NCBI GenBank assembly: GCA_965206405.1
Contig: CBDBJQ010000006.1
Coordinates: 2,619,003-2,683,002, forward strand
Source: CBDBJQ01 sp965206405
GTDB taxonomy: Bacteria; Pseudomonadota; Alphaproteobacteria; UBA8366
Direction of reading: 5' to 3'
DNA length: 64,000 bases
Positions 16,919-25,682 of the stretch are shown piece after piece; position 1 is the stretch's first letter; each line of letters opens with the position of its first letter. The notes beneath the pieces are model-generated. The model saw only the letters and a program-made list of their open reading frames with translations, did no database searches and was not told where the DNA came from. The position numbers and the translations under genes are program-made.

Positions 16919-18358
16919 ATGAACGATGCGGCTGTACAGCAGCGCAAGGCTGCCGGGGGCATCCAGGAGGGCGGAGGCGAAGCTGCCGTCCGCATCCTTG
17001 TGGCCCAGGCCCGTGCGGCAATGGAAGCCATTGAGGACGCCGGACAGGAGCGGATCGATGAGGCGGTCACCGCGCTGGCCTGGTCGATCTATGAGGAGAG
17101 CCGGGCCCGCGAACTCGCCGAACTTGCGGTGCGCGACACTGGCCTCGGCAACGCGCCCGACAAGATTATAAAGAACCAGCGCAAGAACTTCGGCACCCTG
17201 CGCGACCTCATGCGGGTCAGGACCGTCGGCGTCATCGACGAGGACAGGGGCGTGGTCAGATACGCCAAACCGGTCGGCGTCGTGGCAGCAGTCACGCCCT
17301 CAACCAATCCGGCGGCAACCCCGGTCAACAAGGCGATGATGGCCGTCAAGGGCGGCAACGCCGTCATCATCGCCCCATCCCCGGCCGGATGGACTACCAC
17401 CGCACGCGCCGTCGACTATATGCGCGCCGAACTGAAGAAGATCGATATGCCGGAGGATCTGGTGCAGATTCTGGGCAAGCCGGTCACCAAGGAGGCGACC
17501 CGCGCCCTGATGCAGATGGCCGACCTCGTCGTCGTGACCGGAAGCCAGTCCAACGTTCGCGACGCCTACTCCAGCGGCACACCGGCGATCGGTGTCGGCG
17601 CCGGCAATGTCCCGGTCATCATCGATTCCTCCGCCGATCTCGACGACGCAGCGGAAAAGATCTGCGCATCGAAGATTTTCGACAACGCCACCTCGTGCTC
17701 TTCGGAGAACTCGGTCACCATCCTCGATGATATCTACGAGGACGGCATTGCCGCTCTCGAGCGCGCCGGCGGCTGGCGGGCCGGGCCGGAGGAGTGCCGC
17801 CGCATCGAGGCGGCGCTGTGGCAAAACGGCAAGCTGAACCGCCACCTGATCGCCCGCGGCTGTGAGGCGATCGCCGCGGTGGCCGAACTGCCGCAGGCGG
17901 CGGCAACCGCCAAGTTCCTCATAGTCGAGGACGAGGGCATCGGGCCGGATCATCCCTTCTCCGGCGAGAAACTGTCGCTTGTGCTGACCGTCTACCGGGC
18001 CCGCGACTTCGCGCACGCCAAGGCGCATGTGCAGGATATCCTCGATTTCCAGGGTGCCGGACACTCAGTCGGCATCCACACAGCCGAGGCGATCCATGCA
18101 CGCGAACTGGCGGAGGACCTCAGGGTCGTCCGGGTCATCGTCAACCAGCCTCATACCTTCGGCAATGGCGGCTCCTTCTCCAACGGGCTCAACTTCACCC
18201 TGTCGATGGGATGCGGAACCTGGGCCGGAAACTCGATCTCGGAAAACCTCAATTACCGGCACTTCATCAACATCACGCATCTGGTGAACGAGATCCCCGA
18301 GGATCGCCCCTCCGAGGAGGCGCTGTTCGGGACTTACTGGGCAAAATACGGCAAGTAA
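16919..18358 (+). CDS. CoA-acylating aldehyde dehydrogenase, sulfoacetaldehyde dehydrogenase (SauS)-like
   Basis: A 479-aa member of the aldehyde dehydrogenase superfamily, acylating branch. The catalytic Cys is C260 in FDNATSCSSENS. The nucleotide-binding region has VTPSTNPAATPVNKA, and GTPAIGVGAGNVPVII precedes the Cys, as in CoA-dependent acetaldehyde and sulfoacetaldehyde dehydrogenases. These enzymes interconvert an aldehyde and its acyl-CoA using NAD(P). A good AGGGAG site precedes the ATG. It is followed at once by two subunits of an ADP-forming acyl-CoA synthetase, so the trio would link a free acid, its CoA ester and its aldehyde. Sulfoacetate is one candidate, based on family resemblance; other short acids are possible. 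Confidence 0.85.
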   Translation: MNDAAVQQRKAAGGIQEGGGEAAVRILVAQARAAMEAIEDAGQERIDEAVTALAWSIYEESRARELAELAVRDTGLGNAPDKIIKNQRKNFGTLRDLMRVRTVGVIDEDRGVVRYAKPVGVVAAVTPSTNPAATPVNKAMMAVKGGNAVIIAPSPAGWTTTARAVDYMRAELKKIDMPEDLVQILGKPVTKEATRALMQMADLVVVTGSQSNVRDAYSSGTPAIGVGAGNVPVIIDSSADLDDAAEKICASKIFDNATSCSSENSVTILDDIYEDGIAALERAGGWRAGPEECRRIEAALWQNGKLNRHLIARGCEAIAAVAELPQAAATAKFLIVEDEGIGPDHPFSGEKLSLVLTVYRARDFAHAKAHVQDILDFQGAGHSVGIHTAEAIHARELAEDLRVVRVIVNQPHTFGNGGSFSNGLNFTLSMGCGTWAGNSISENLNYRHFINITHLVNEIPEDRPSEEALFGTYWAKYGK

Positions 18359-18359
18359 G

Positions 18360-18411
18360 CCCGCAGCAAATCGACCCGTAGCAAGCAGACCCGTAGCAAG
18401 CAAACCCGCAG
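18360..18411. repeat. 15-bp tandem repeat x 3.5 upstream of the CoA ligase beta gene
   Basis: Units CCCGCAGCAAATCGA, CCCGTAGCAAGCAGA and CCCGTAGCAAGCAAA, plus a partial copy, fill the whole gap between the aldehyde dehydrogenase stop codon and the next ATG. They therefore occupy the ribosome-binding position. Confidence 0.75.
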
Positions 18412-19536
18412 ATGGATTTCGAAGAGTACGCGGCCAAACCGTTGCTGGAGACCGCAGGCATCGCGATCCCCGGAGGCGAGGTTGCCGCGACTCCAGAGGA
18501 GGCCGCGGCCGCCGCCGGGCGGCTTGGCGCATGCGTCGTCAAGGCGCAGGTCGCTTCAGGCAAACGCGGCAAGGCCGGCGGTATCGCGCTAGCCCAGAAT
18601 CCGGCGGAGGCCGAGGCCGCTGCCGCCCGCATCCTCGGCATGACCATCGGTGACCTGCGTGTCGAACGCCTGCTGGTCGAACAGCAGGTCGATATCGCAC
18701 GCGAGCTCTATGCCGCAGTGATGAACGATCCCGAGAGCCAGTCGCCGCTGCTGCTGTTCTCGACCGAAGGCGGAATGGACATCGAGGAGGTTGCCGAGAC
18801 GCAGCCGGACCGCCTGCTGCGACTTCCCATCGACATCCGCCATGGTCTGTCGGAGGAAGCAGCACGTGAGGCAATCGCCGGATTCGATCTTGCGAGGTCT
18901 ACCGGCCCTGTCGCCGACGCGTTGGTGCGTCTTTACAAAGCCTATGCGGAGAACGACGCCGAGTTGGTCGAGATCAACCCGCTCGCCGTCACCGGGAAGG
19001 ATCGTGTCGTCGCCCTCGACTGCAAGTTCACGCTCGATGATTCCGCAGCGCCACGGCAGTCAGAACTCCGACAACAGGGTGTGCCCGAGCCGCTGACCGA
19101 ACTTGAGACCCGCGGCCGCGCTCTCGGCCTCAAATACATCGAGTTCGATGGCCCCATCGGCATCATCGCCAACGGCGCCGGGCTGACCATGACCACGATG
19201 GACGCAGTCCGGCATTACGGCGGAGCGCCGGCGAATTTCCTCGAGATCGGCGGTGACGCCTACACCCTCGGGAAACCGGCCCTTGAGCTGGCGCTCGCCC
19301 ATCCGAAGGTGCGCGCCCTGCTGGTCAATTTCTGCGGCGCCTTTGCCCGCACCGACGTGATGACCGAAGCGATCGTCGACGCCTGGCAGGAGCTCGATCC
19401 GTCGATCCCGGTGTTTTTCACCATCCACGGCACCGGCGAGGCGGAGGCCATCGCCATGGTGCGCGAACAGTTGAACCTTGAGCCCTACGACTTGATGGAT
19501 GACGCGGTGAAGGCCGCGGTTGCGGCGGCACAATGA
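18412..19536 (+). CDS. ADP-forming acyl-CoA synthetase, beta (SucC-like) subunit
   Basis: A 374-aa SucC-like subunit with an ATP-grasp domain: MDFEEYAAKPLLETAGIAIP at the N-terminus, VKAQVASGKRGKAGGI (lysine-rich ATP site, near residue 42), and AELVEINPLAV (metal ligands, near 182). The C-terminal ligase domain contains GPIGIIANGAGLTM and LEIGGDA. It is clearly diverged from housekeeping succinyl-CoA synthetase. Malate-CoA ligase MtkA and sulfoacetate-CoA ligase type enzymes share this layout. The stop overlaps the alpha-subunit start by 4 bases. No canonical Shine-Dalgarno is seen because a tandem repeat lies upstream. Confidence 0.88.
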   Translation: MDFEEYAAKPLLETAGIAIPGGEVAATPEEAAAAAGRLGACVVKAQVASGKRGKAGGIALAQNPAEAEAAAARILGMTIGDLRVERLLVEQQVDIARELYAAVMNDPESQSPLLLFSTEGGMDIEEVAETQPDRLLRLPIDIRHGLSEEAAREAIAGFDLARSTGPVADALVRLYKAYAENDAELVEINPLAVTGKDRVVALDCKFTLDDSAAPRQSELRQQGVPEPLTELETRGRALGLKYIEFDGPIGIIANGAGLTMTTMDAVRHYGGAPANFLEIGGDAYTLGKPALELALAHPKVRALLVNFCGAFARTDVMTEAIVDAWQELDPSIPVFFTIHGTGEAEAIAMVREQLNLEPYDLMDDAVKAAVAAAQ

Positions 19537-20405
19537 TTGTCCGCGCGGGCGAAACGGTCCTGGTCCAGGGGATTACCGGCAAGCAGGGCACGTTCTGGAC
19601 CCAACGCATGGCCGAGTACGGAACCAAGATCATCGGCGGCATCAATCCGAAGAAAGGCGGCACCACCCATGCCGGGTATCCGGTCTGGGCCTCGGCCCAC
19701 GACGCCGCCGCCGAGACGGCGGTCGACGTCTCGGTGATGTTCATACCCCCGATGGGGGTCAAGGCAGCGGCGCTCGACGCCATAGGAGCCGGCATCTCCA
19801 AGATCGTCTGCTTGACCGAGCACATCCCGGTCCAGGACGTGATGTATTTTCTCGCCGCTGCCCGCGAGGCGAAATGCCAGGTGATCGGACCGAACACGGC
19901 TGGATTGGTCACACCCGGGGAAAACTTCGTCGGGTTCATGCCAGCCTTCAACGACACCATCTTCCGTCCGGGCAAGGTCGGCGTGATCTCACGTAGCGGC
20001 AGCCTCGGTACCCTGATCTGCCTCAAGGTCGTCGAGGCCGGGTTCGGGATTTCCGCCTTCATCGGCATCGGCGGTGATCCGGTCGTTGGCACCACCACCG
20101 CCGAGGCGCTGGAAACGCTTGATCGGGATCCAGGCACCGAAGCCGTTGTCATGGTCGGCGAAATCGGCGGCGCGATGGAGGAGCACGCGGCCGAATACGC
20201 ACGTGGAATGAAAAAGCCGATCGTTGCCTTTATCGCTGGCGCCGCCTCTCCACCAGGCAAGCGTATGGGCCATGCGGGGGCGATTGTGATGGGCGGCAAG
20301 GGATCCTATGCGGCAAAACGCGACGCGCTCGAGGCGGCTGGCGTCACCGTACTCGACACGCCTTCAGAAGCCGGCACGGCGATCAGGGAGAGTATGGGCG
20401 AATAA
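19533..20405 (+). CDS. ADP-forming acyl-CoA synthetase, alpha (SucD-like) subunit
   Basis: A 290-aa SucD-like subunit. The CoA-binding Rossmann region has VLVQGITGKQGTFWT (near residue 10), and the phosphohistidine loop is present as RMGHAGAIVMGGKGS with H247 as the phosphorylated residue. IGPNTAGLVTPGE and SRSGSLGTL are conserved blocks. It is coupled to the beta subunit (ATGA overlap). Together they should use ATP and CoA to activate a carboxylic acid, or run in reverse for ATP synthesis. The substrate pocket cannot be read from sequence by eye. Confidence 0.9.
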   Translation: MIVRAGETVLVQGITGKQGTFWTQRMAEYGTKIIGGINPKKGGTTHAGYPVWASAHDAAAETAVDVSVMFIPPMGVKAAALDAIGAGISKIVCLTEHIPVQDVMYFLAAAREAKCQVIGPNTAGLVTPGENFVGFMPAFNDTIFRPGKVGVISRSGSLGTLICLKVVEAGFGISAFIGIGGDPVVGTTTAEALETLDRDPGTEAVVMVGEIGGAMEEHAAEYARGMKKPIVAFIAGAASPPGKRMGHAGAIVMGGKGSYAAKRDALEAAGVTVLDTPSEAGTAIRESMGE

Positions 20406-20513
20406 ACCGCGACGCTGCACGCACCGCCCGCGCAGGCGGCGCGCCATGATGACCGCAGAACCCGGCTCCCGTGCCACCCTGGGCTGGGATCCGGCTTGCG
20501 GGCTTTCCCTCGT

Positions 20514-21446
20514 TCAGCGTTTGCCCCACCTCTTGCCCTCAACGGTTTGCTCCTCGATCTCGTAGAAATCCTCGAGGTCGATCAGATCCTCGATCAGCTG
20601 ACGCGTCTCGACCATTTGCTCATCGGTCATACCTGTAAACCCACCATCAGCGCGAATCTCCTCCAGCGCCCTGCGGCTGGCGTCCAGACTGGCCAGCATG
20701 CAGAGCTGGGCATCGATGCAGGCGCCGTACCCCATCTCCTCGAGAGCTTTCAGGGAATAAACCGGCCGACCCTCCCGGTTGCCCCGACTCTGGACGTAAA
20801 CCAGGGGCACCGTGCACTCCTTCGGCGCCCGGGTGGCCTGTTCGTCATCCATCGGGAATAAAAGGCCCATGTCAGCGCCAGCCTCGGCGGCCAGGTTGAG
20901 CCGACGCACCGCTTCGTCGAGACCCTCGAAACGGCAGGTGTCGGTGCGGGCGATAACCACGAAATCGGGATCGACGCGGTCGCGTTCGTGAACGGCCCAG
21001 CGAATCTTGTCGACCAGCTCCTCGGCTGTCACCGCATGGGCGACGTACTTATGATAATGGGCCCGCTTCGGGTAGAGCTGGTCCTCGATATGGACGCCGG
21101 CGACGCCGGCATGGATGAACTCGCGCACCGTCCGCGTCACATGCAGAGGTTCGCCGAATCCGGCACCCGCATCGCAGACGACCGGGATCGAAACCGCCCG
21201 GGCAACCGTACCGGCAGTACCGACCTGCTCGGTCATTGTCAGCAGCGGTTCGGTTGCAGCCAGCGAAGCCCCGGTGACGTAGCCGCCGACATAGGCGGCG
21301 GGGAATCCCATGTGCTGCACCAGACGGCCGCCGAGCGGGTCGTGGACGGCGGGCATGTAAACAAACTTCCCTGCGGCCACCATCCGGCGCAGGGCCGCGG
21401 ACGGCCGCTCCGCTACTGCAGAAACCTTGTCGCCGTCTGCGCTCAT
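20514..21446 (-). CDS. PEP mutase/isocitrate lyase-superfamily enzyme, atypical active-site motif
   Basis: A 310-aa alpha/beta-barrel protein (ATG 21446 with a GGGGAAG site). Conserved parts are YVGGYVTGAS, PVVCDAGAGFGEP (metal-binding Asp region), GVHIEDQLYPKR and VVIARTDTCRFEGLDEAV. Where isocitrate and 2-methylisocitrate lyases have KKCGH or KRCGH, this protein has KRAHYH, so the catalytic Cys is absent. It could be a decarboxylase, hydrolase or lyase acting on a 2-oxo- or 2-hydroxy acid. It is convergent with the CoA-synthetase genes and divergent from a second TauD-type gene. Confidence 0.82.
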   Translation of the reverse strand: MSADGDKVSAVAERPSAALRRMVAAGKFVYMPAVHDPLGGRLVQHMGFPAAYVGGYVTGASLAATEPLLTMTEQVGTAGTVARAVSIPVVCDAGAGFGEPLHVTRTVREFIHAGVAGVHIEDQLYPKRAHYHKYVAHAVTAEELVDKIRWAVHERDRVDPDFVVIARTDTCRFEGLDEAVRRLNLAAEAGADMGLLFPMDDEQATRAPKECTVPLVYVQSRGNREGRPVYSLKALEEMGYGACIDAQLCMLASLDASRRALEEIRADGGFTGMTDEQMVETRQLIEDLIDLEDFYEIEEQTVEGKRWGKR

Positions 21447-21606
21447 TGTTTCACTTCCCCTTGTGTTTCCCGGGCTCTGTGTTTCCTGAGCCTGTCCCAG
21501 AGCACAATGGAAGATCAGTATAGGCTCCGCAAGGTTTGAACCGGCATCCGGCCACGCTAGACTAATTCTGGCAGAAGCGGCACCGGAATTCGGGGACACT
21601 TTACGC

Positions 21607-22722
21607 ATGCAAAGCAACAACACAGCGGATGTGAAAGCGCCGGTCGGCGGAAGTGCTGACCATCCGCGGCGCATCGACCGGCCTTGTGCATGGTACAGTG
21701 CCGAACTCGAGAAAGACCGATCGTGGATCTGGGTGATGCAGCCGGAGCATATCGAGGAACTCGATGCGGCGCTGCGCCTCTCGAAGGAAAATGGACTCGC
21801 CGAACAGGAGGTCACCAAGGACAACTTCCCGCTGTCCGGATTCGCCAAGGAACTCGATCGTCTGGGCGATGAACTCGAATACGGCTACGGTGTGGTTTTG
21901 ATGCGCGGTTTTCCGGTCGACCGCTACAGTCACGAGGACATCCGCCGGATCTACTGGGGTATCGGTGCGCATATCGGCAACGCCGAATCCCAGAACATCA
22001 AGGGCGAGTTGATGCAGGAGATCACCGATCTCGGCTTCGACTACAGAAAATCCGAACATCGTGGCAGCATGACCTCGGCCCTGCTCCGGCCGCATTGCGA
22101 CATCACCGACATCGTCGGACTGCTCTGCGTCAGAACTGCGAAATCGGGTGGCGAAAGCACGGTCCGCAGCTCGATGACGATCTACAACGAGGTTCTCGAC
22201 AAGCATCCGGAATACCTGCCGGCGCTTCATCGCGGGTTCCACTACGAGCTCGACGGCAAGGGCCCGGCCGGTGCTCCCGACGAGGTAACCCACCGGGTTC
22301 CTGTCTACAGCTGGCACGAAGGACACATCGCCTGCCGCTTCAACCAGAAGGCGATCGAGGCGGGCGCCACCAAGTCGGGAAGCGGGCTCGATGCACTCGA
22401 GCAGGAGGCCATCGACTTCATCGGTGGTGCCGCCATCCGGCCTGATATCGAACTCTCGATGACCTTCGAACCCGGTGACATTCAGTGGCTCAACAACTAC
22501 GTCATTCTTCACGCTCGTTCCGGCTTTACCGACTATGAAGACCCTGCCAAACGCCGACTTCTCTATCGGCTGTGGCTCAACTATTCGAAGGCGCGGCCAC
22601 TCGACGACGCCTTCGCCAACAAGGCCTTGAGTGGGCCGCGCAAGGGCGTGATCAAACGAAACCCGACCTACGTCAGCGCCGAGATGCTCAATCCCCCGAA
22701 AACCACGGAGCAACGCCTGTGA
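21607..22722 (+). CDS. TauD/TfdA-family dioxygenase (second copy)
   Basis: A 371-aa Fe(II)/2-oxoglutarate dioxygenase, longer than the first at 14629 and distinct from it. The metal motif is in LLRPHCDITD (H-x-D), and a distal His is in NNYVILHARSGFTDY. The following DPAKRRLLYRLWL carries the 2-oxoglutarate-binding Arg. It starts at an ATG with a GGGGACA site. The stop overlaps the GTG start of an HpcH/HpaI aldolase by 4 bases (GTGA), so the two are co-translated and likely act in one pathway: oxidation followed by aldol cleavage. The substrate is unknown. Confidence 0.88.
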   Translation: MQSNNTADVKAPVGGSADHPRRIDRPCAWYSAELEKDRSWIWVMQPEHIEELDAALRLSKENGLAEQEVTKDNFPLSGFAKELDRLGDELEYGYGVVLMRGFPVDRYSHEDIRRIYWGIGAHIGNAESQNIKGELMQEITDLGFDYRKSEHRGSMTSALLRPHCDITDIVGLLCVRTAKSGGESTVRSSMTIYNEVLDKHPEYLPALHRGFHYELDGKGPAGAPDEVTHRVPVYSWHEGHIACRFNQKAIEAGATKSGSGLDALEQEAIDFIGGAAIRPDIELSMTFEPGDIQWLNNYVILHARSGFTDYEDPAKRRLLYRLWLNYSKARPLDDAFANKALSGPRKGVIKRNPTYVSAEMLNPPKTTEQRL

Positions 22723-23507
22723 CTGCACCTGTGATCAAAAACGCCGCTATGGAAGCACTCGCGGCCGGCGGCCTTGCGCTCGGCGTCGGGTTGCGCCTCG
22801 CGCGCACTGTCGAGATTGCGAAAATGATGAAAACGGCCGGCTATGACTGGCTGTTCGTCGATATGGAGCACAACTCGATGTCCGTCGACATCGCGGCGCA
22901 GATCTGCGTTGCCGCCCAAGACGCCGGTATCACGCCGATCGTCCGGGTGCCTGGCTTCCAGCACTTTCACGCCACACGCGTTCTCGACGCCGGGGCCCAG
23001 GGCATCGTCGTGCCGCATGTCGACGATGCGGAAACAGCAGCGAAGATGGTCGAAAACACCAAGTATCCGCCGCTTGGAAAACGATCAGTCACCGGCGCTC
23101 TGCCCCAACTCGATTTCCAGCCAATATCGGTCGCCGACACCACCGCCGCAGTCAATGCCGCAACCATGCTGGTGATCATGCTGGAAACCCCGCAGGCCAT
23201 TGAAAACGCCGATGCCATTGCCGCCATCGATGGCGTCGACGCGTTGTTGATCGGCACCAACGACCTCACCATGGAGATGGGCATCCCCGGACAGGTCGGT
23301 GATCCGTCCGTCGAAGAGGCGTACCGCACAGCCGCGGCAGCCTGCGAGAAGCACGGGAAAGTTCTCGGCCTGGGTGGCGTCTACGACCCAACGCTGATGA
23401 AAACCTACATTGCGATCGGCGCCCGGCTGATTCTGGCCGGCAGTGATTCGAGCTTCATGATGAAGGCCGCGAAGGATCAGGCAGCGGCGGTGCGCGGATT
23501 AGCCTGA
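22719..23507 (+). CDS. HpcH/HpaI-family class II (metal-dependent) aldolase
   Basis: A 262-aa TIM-barrel aldolase related to HpaI and 2-keto-3-deoxy-L-rhamnonate aldolase. These cleave 4-hydroxy-2-oxo acids into pyruvate (or similar) and an aldehyde. Visible motifs are LGVGLRLART, WLFVDMEHNSMSVD (catalytic His), GIVVPHVDDAE, MLETPQAIENAD (metal-binding Glu) and IGTNDLTMEMG. The start is taken as GTG 22719, overlapping the oxygenase stop; the frame stays open upstream but is not family-like. It is not of the malyl-CoA lyase (CitE) type. Confidence 0.88.
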   Translation: MTAPVIKNAAMEALAAGGLALGVGLRLARTVEIAKMMKTAGYDWLFVDMEHNSMSVDIAAQICVAAQDAGITPIVRVPGFQHFHATRVLDAGAQGIVVPHVDDAETAAKMVENTKYPPLGKRSVTGALPQLDFQPISVADTTAAVNAATMLVIMLETPQAIENADAIAAIDGVDALLIGTNDLTMEMGIPGQVGDPSVEEAYRTAAAACEKHGKVLGLGGVYDPTLMKTYIAIGARLILAGSDSSFMMKAAKDQAAAVRGLA

Positions 23508-23549
23508 CCTCCGTCTCTGAAATCCGCCTCTGAAATCGGGTGAGCGCGA

Positions 23550-23774
23550 TCAGGCGCCGCGGCGGATGACGTAAATAAATACCTCGCCTTCCTGGGCGTT
23601 CTCGACCAGCTCGTGCGAACTCGTGTTGCACAGATGCTGGAAGTCGATGAGCGAGGCCGGATCGGTAGCGTGGACCGTGAGCAGATCGCCCGGTGCCAGG
23701 TTACGGAGCGCACGCCGGGCCTTGAGGACCGGCAACGGGCAGTTGAGACCCTTGGTGTCGAGAATCTGGCTCAT
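23550..23774 (-). CDS. TusA/SirA-family sulfur-carrier protein
   Basis: A 74-aa protein with the family hallmark LNCPLPVLKARRAL; C12 is the sulfur-accepting cysteine. TusA-like proteins relay persulfide sulfur for tRNA thiolation, molybdenum cofactor or sulfur oxidation. The ATG at 23774 gives the normal family length; the upstream extension is spurious. It stands alone, convergent with the aldolase. Its proximity to a possible sulfonate cluster is suggestive only. Confidence 0.9.
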   Translation of the reverse strand: MSQILDTKGLNCPLPVLKARRALRNLAPGDLLTVHATDPASLIDFQHLCNTSSHELVENAQEGEVFIYVIRRGA

Positions 23775-23895
23775 TCGGATATACCCGGTCGCAACAGGCC
23801 TGCCCGCAACGGGATAGGGAAAACAGAAAATCCGCGCCAGCCTCAGCACCGACGCTCAGCGATGCACCATGCTTGTGGGCCGGGGCGCGGTCAAG

Positions 23896-23940
23896 ACTCA
23901 GGCCCCGCAAACTCAGGCCCCGCAAACTCAGGTTCCTCAA
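23896..23940. repeat. 15-bp tandem repeat x 3
   Basis: ACTCAGGCCCCGCAA occurs twice exactly and a third time as ACTCAGGTTCCTCAA, in the divergent gap between the TusA-like and MsrA genes. Confidence 0.75.
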
Positions 23941-24040
23941 CAGCCCTTGCGCCGGAAGCACAACAGGTCGATCCTAGGCGAGAGGCGCCCCGGAACAGGA
24001 TGACGGCGTCGGCGCCGCGCAATGACAGAGGGAAACCGTT

Positions 24041-24703
24041 ATGCTGTCTTTTCTCAACCCCGATCCGGTGATGCCGAAACCCGGCGAGGTCCTGGCCGGG
24101 CGCGATTCGGAAATGCCGATAGAAAACCGCCATTTCGTCAGCGGTAACCCGTTGAAGCCGCCCTTCCCCGAAGGTATGCAACAGGCGCTGTTCGCGATGG
24201 GCTGTTTCTGGGGTGCCGAGCGAATCTTCTGGCAGATTGAGGGAGTCTGGTCGACGGCCGTCGGCTACATAGCCGGAAGCACGCCGAACCCGACCTATCA
24301 GGAGGTCTGCAGCGGCCTGACCGGCCACACCGAAGCGTTGTTGGTGGTGTTCGACCCTCGGTCGGTCAGCTACGAGGCCTTGCTGAGGCGATTCTGGGAA
24401 GGCCACGATCCGACCCAGGGCATGCGCCAGGGCAACGATGTCGGTACCCAGTACCGCTCCGGAATCTACCCCTGCTCAGAGGCTCAGATGGCGATCGCCA
24501 CGGCATCTCGGGACGCCTATCAGGCGGCTCTCCAAAAGGCTGGGCTGGAAGACATCACCACTGAGATCGTCGAGGCTCCGGCCTTCTACTATGCCGAGAG
24601 CTACCATCAGCAATACCTGGCCAAGATCCCTGACGGCTATTGCGGTATCGGTGGCACCGGCGTGTCCTGCCCGACTGCCATATCCGAGAACGCCTTAGCA
24701 TGA
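24041..24703 (+). CDS. msrA: Peptide methionine-S-sulfoxide reductase
   Basis: Repairs methionine-S-sulfoxide in oxidized proteins. The catalytic GCFWG motif has C55, and the resolving cysteines are in the C-terminal GYCGIGGTGVSCP. The segment TQYRSGIY is conserved. Length 220 aa is normal, including the ~45-residue N-terminal extension seen in many proteobacterial homologues. A GAGGGAAA site precedes the ATG. It is convergent with the downstream alpha/beta hydrolase. Confidence 0.96.
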   Translation: MLSFLNPDPVMPKPGEVLAGRDSEMPIENRHFVSGNPLKPPFPEGMQQALFAMGCFWGAERIFWQIEGVWSTAVGYIAGSTPNPTYQEVCSGLTGHTEALLVVFDPRSVSYEALLRRFWEGHDPTQGMRQGNDVGTQYRSGIYPCSEAQMAIATASRDAYQAALQKAGLEDITTEIVEAPAFYYAESYHQQYLAKIPDGYCGIGGTGVSCPTAISENALA

Positions 24704-24807
24704 ATTCCGACATAGATCACGGCATGGCGCATCCGCCATCCGACAGTGCCGCCAGGAGTGTTGCCGGGTGAGGCCAGCAATGCTGGCAAGCTACGAGAGC
24801 GGGCGGT

Positions 24808-25671
24808 TCAGGCGGCAGCCGAGTCGACGCTGTCGGTGAGAAATCCCTCCACCGCGTCGGTGAAAACGTCGTTTTTGTCCCCGGCCACCATGTGCCCGGC
24901 ACCGGCGACGTCGACAAATGCCGCATGCGGGACGAGATCGAGAAACTCCCGAACGCCTTCCGGGCTGACCACGTCGCTGCCGCCGCCGCGGATCAGCAGG
25001 GTCGGCAAGCCGAGATTCTGCGCGGCATTGTGAAGCCGGTTCCGCCGGCCTGAATCGGCCCAGTCCTGGCGATTGAGGAACTTCGGATCCCAGTGCCAAT
25101 ACCAGCGCCCGTCCTCCTTGTAGCGGAGGTTTTTTTTCAGCCCTTCGATATCTTTCGGACGCGACCGGTGCTGGCGGTAGACGGCGACGGCATCAGCCGC
25201 ATCCTCGACGCTCGCAAAACCGTCAAGATTGGCGCGCATGAATTGCCGGATCCGCGCCACTCCTTCCTTTTCGGTCCGCGGGGCGATATCGACCAGGATC
25301 AACGCCCGGCTGGACGCCTCCAGCCCCTCGCCGATGCCGACCAGCCCGGTGCGGCCACCGAGGGAAGCGCCGACCACCGCCGTCTTGCGACCGATCTGCT
25401 CGAGTATGCAGCAGAAATCCGCGACATAGTCGTCGAGATCGTAGTTGCCCTCTTTCGACCATCCGCTTTCGCCGTGCCCGCGCCCGTCGACGGTGATCGT
25501 GTGCCAGCCGCGCATTGCCAGCCGGCGCGCGGCCCCGCCCCAGGAATGCCGGGTCTGACCGCCGCCATGCATGAACAGCACCGGATCCCGGTTCGGGTCG
25601 CCCCAGCAATCGGCAACGAGAGGGAACCCCTCGGCCGAAGTGAACGTTATCCGTTCGGTCTGCTCCGTCAT
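24808..25671 (-). CDS. Alpha/beta-fold hydrolase
   Basis: A 287-aa hydrolase with oxyanion region FMHGGGQTRHSW, the nucleophile elbow GASLGG (S103) and the catalytic His in GAGHMVAGD (H260). The cap region is short and helical. Similar enzymes are esterases, epoxide hydrolases or C-C hydrolases; the substrate is not predictable. It is last in a minus-strand run of three genes (PEP mutase-family enzyme, SDR, hydrolase; gaps of 43 and 11 bases) that looks like a catabolic operon. Confidence 0.88.
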   Translation of the reverse strand: MTEQTERITFTSAEGFPLVADCWGDPNRDPVLFMHGGGQTRHSWGGAARRLAMRGWHTITVDGRGHGESGWSKEGNYDLDDYVADFCCILEQIGRKTAVVGASLGGRTGLVGIGEGLEASSRALILVDIAPRTEKEGVARIRQFMRANLDGFASVEDAADAVAVYRQHRSRPKDIEGLKKNLRYKEDGRWYWHWDPKFLNRQDWADSGRRNRLHNAAQNLGLPTLLIRGGGSDVVSPEGVREFLDLVPHAAFVDVAGAGHMVAGDKNDVFTDAVEGFLTDSVDSAAA

Positions 25672-25682
25672 ATCCCGGCGCC

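Noticed and set aside
22719..23507. Malyl-CoA lyase, which with the SucCD-like ligase would suggest a serine-cycle module
   Set aside because: The aldolase is of the HpaI type (FVDMEHN motif), not the CitE/malyl-CoA lyase type, and other serine-cycle genes are absent.
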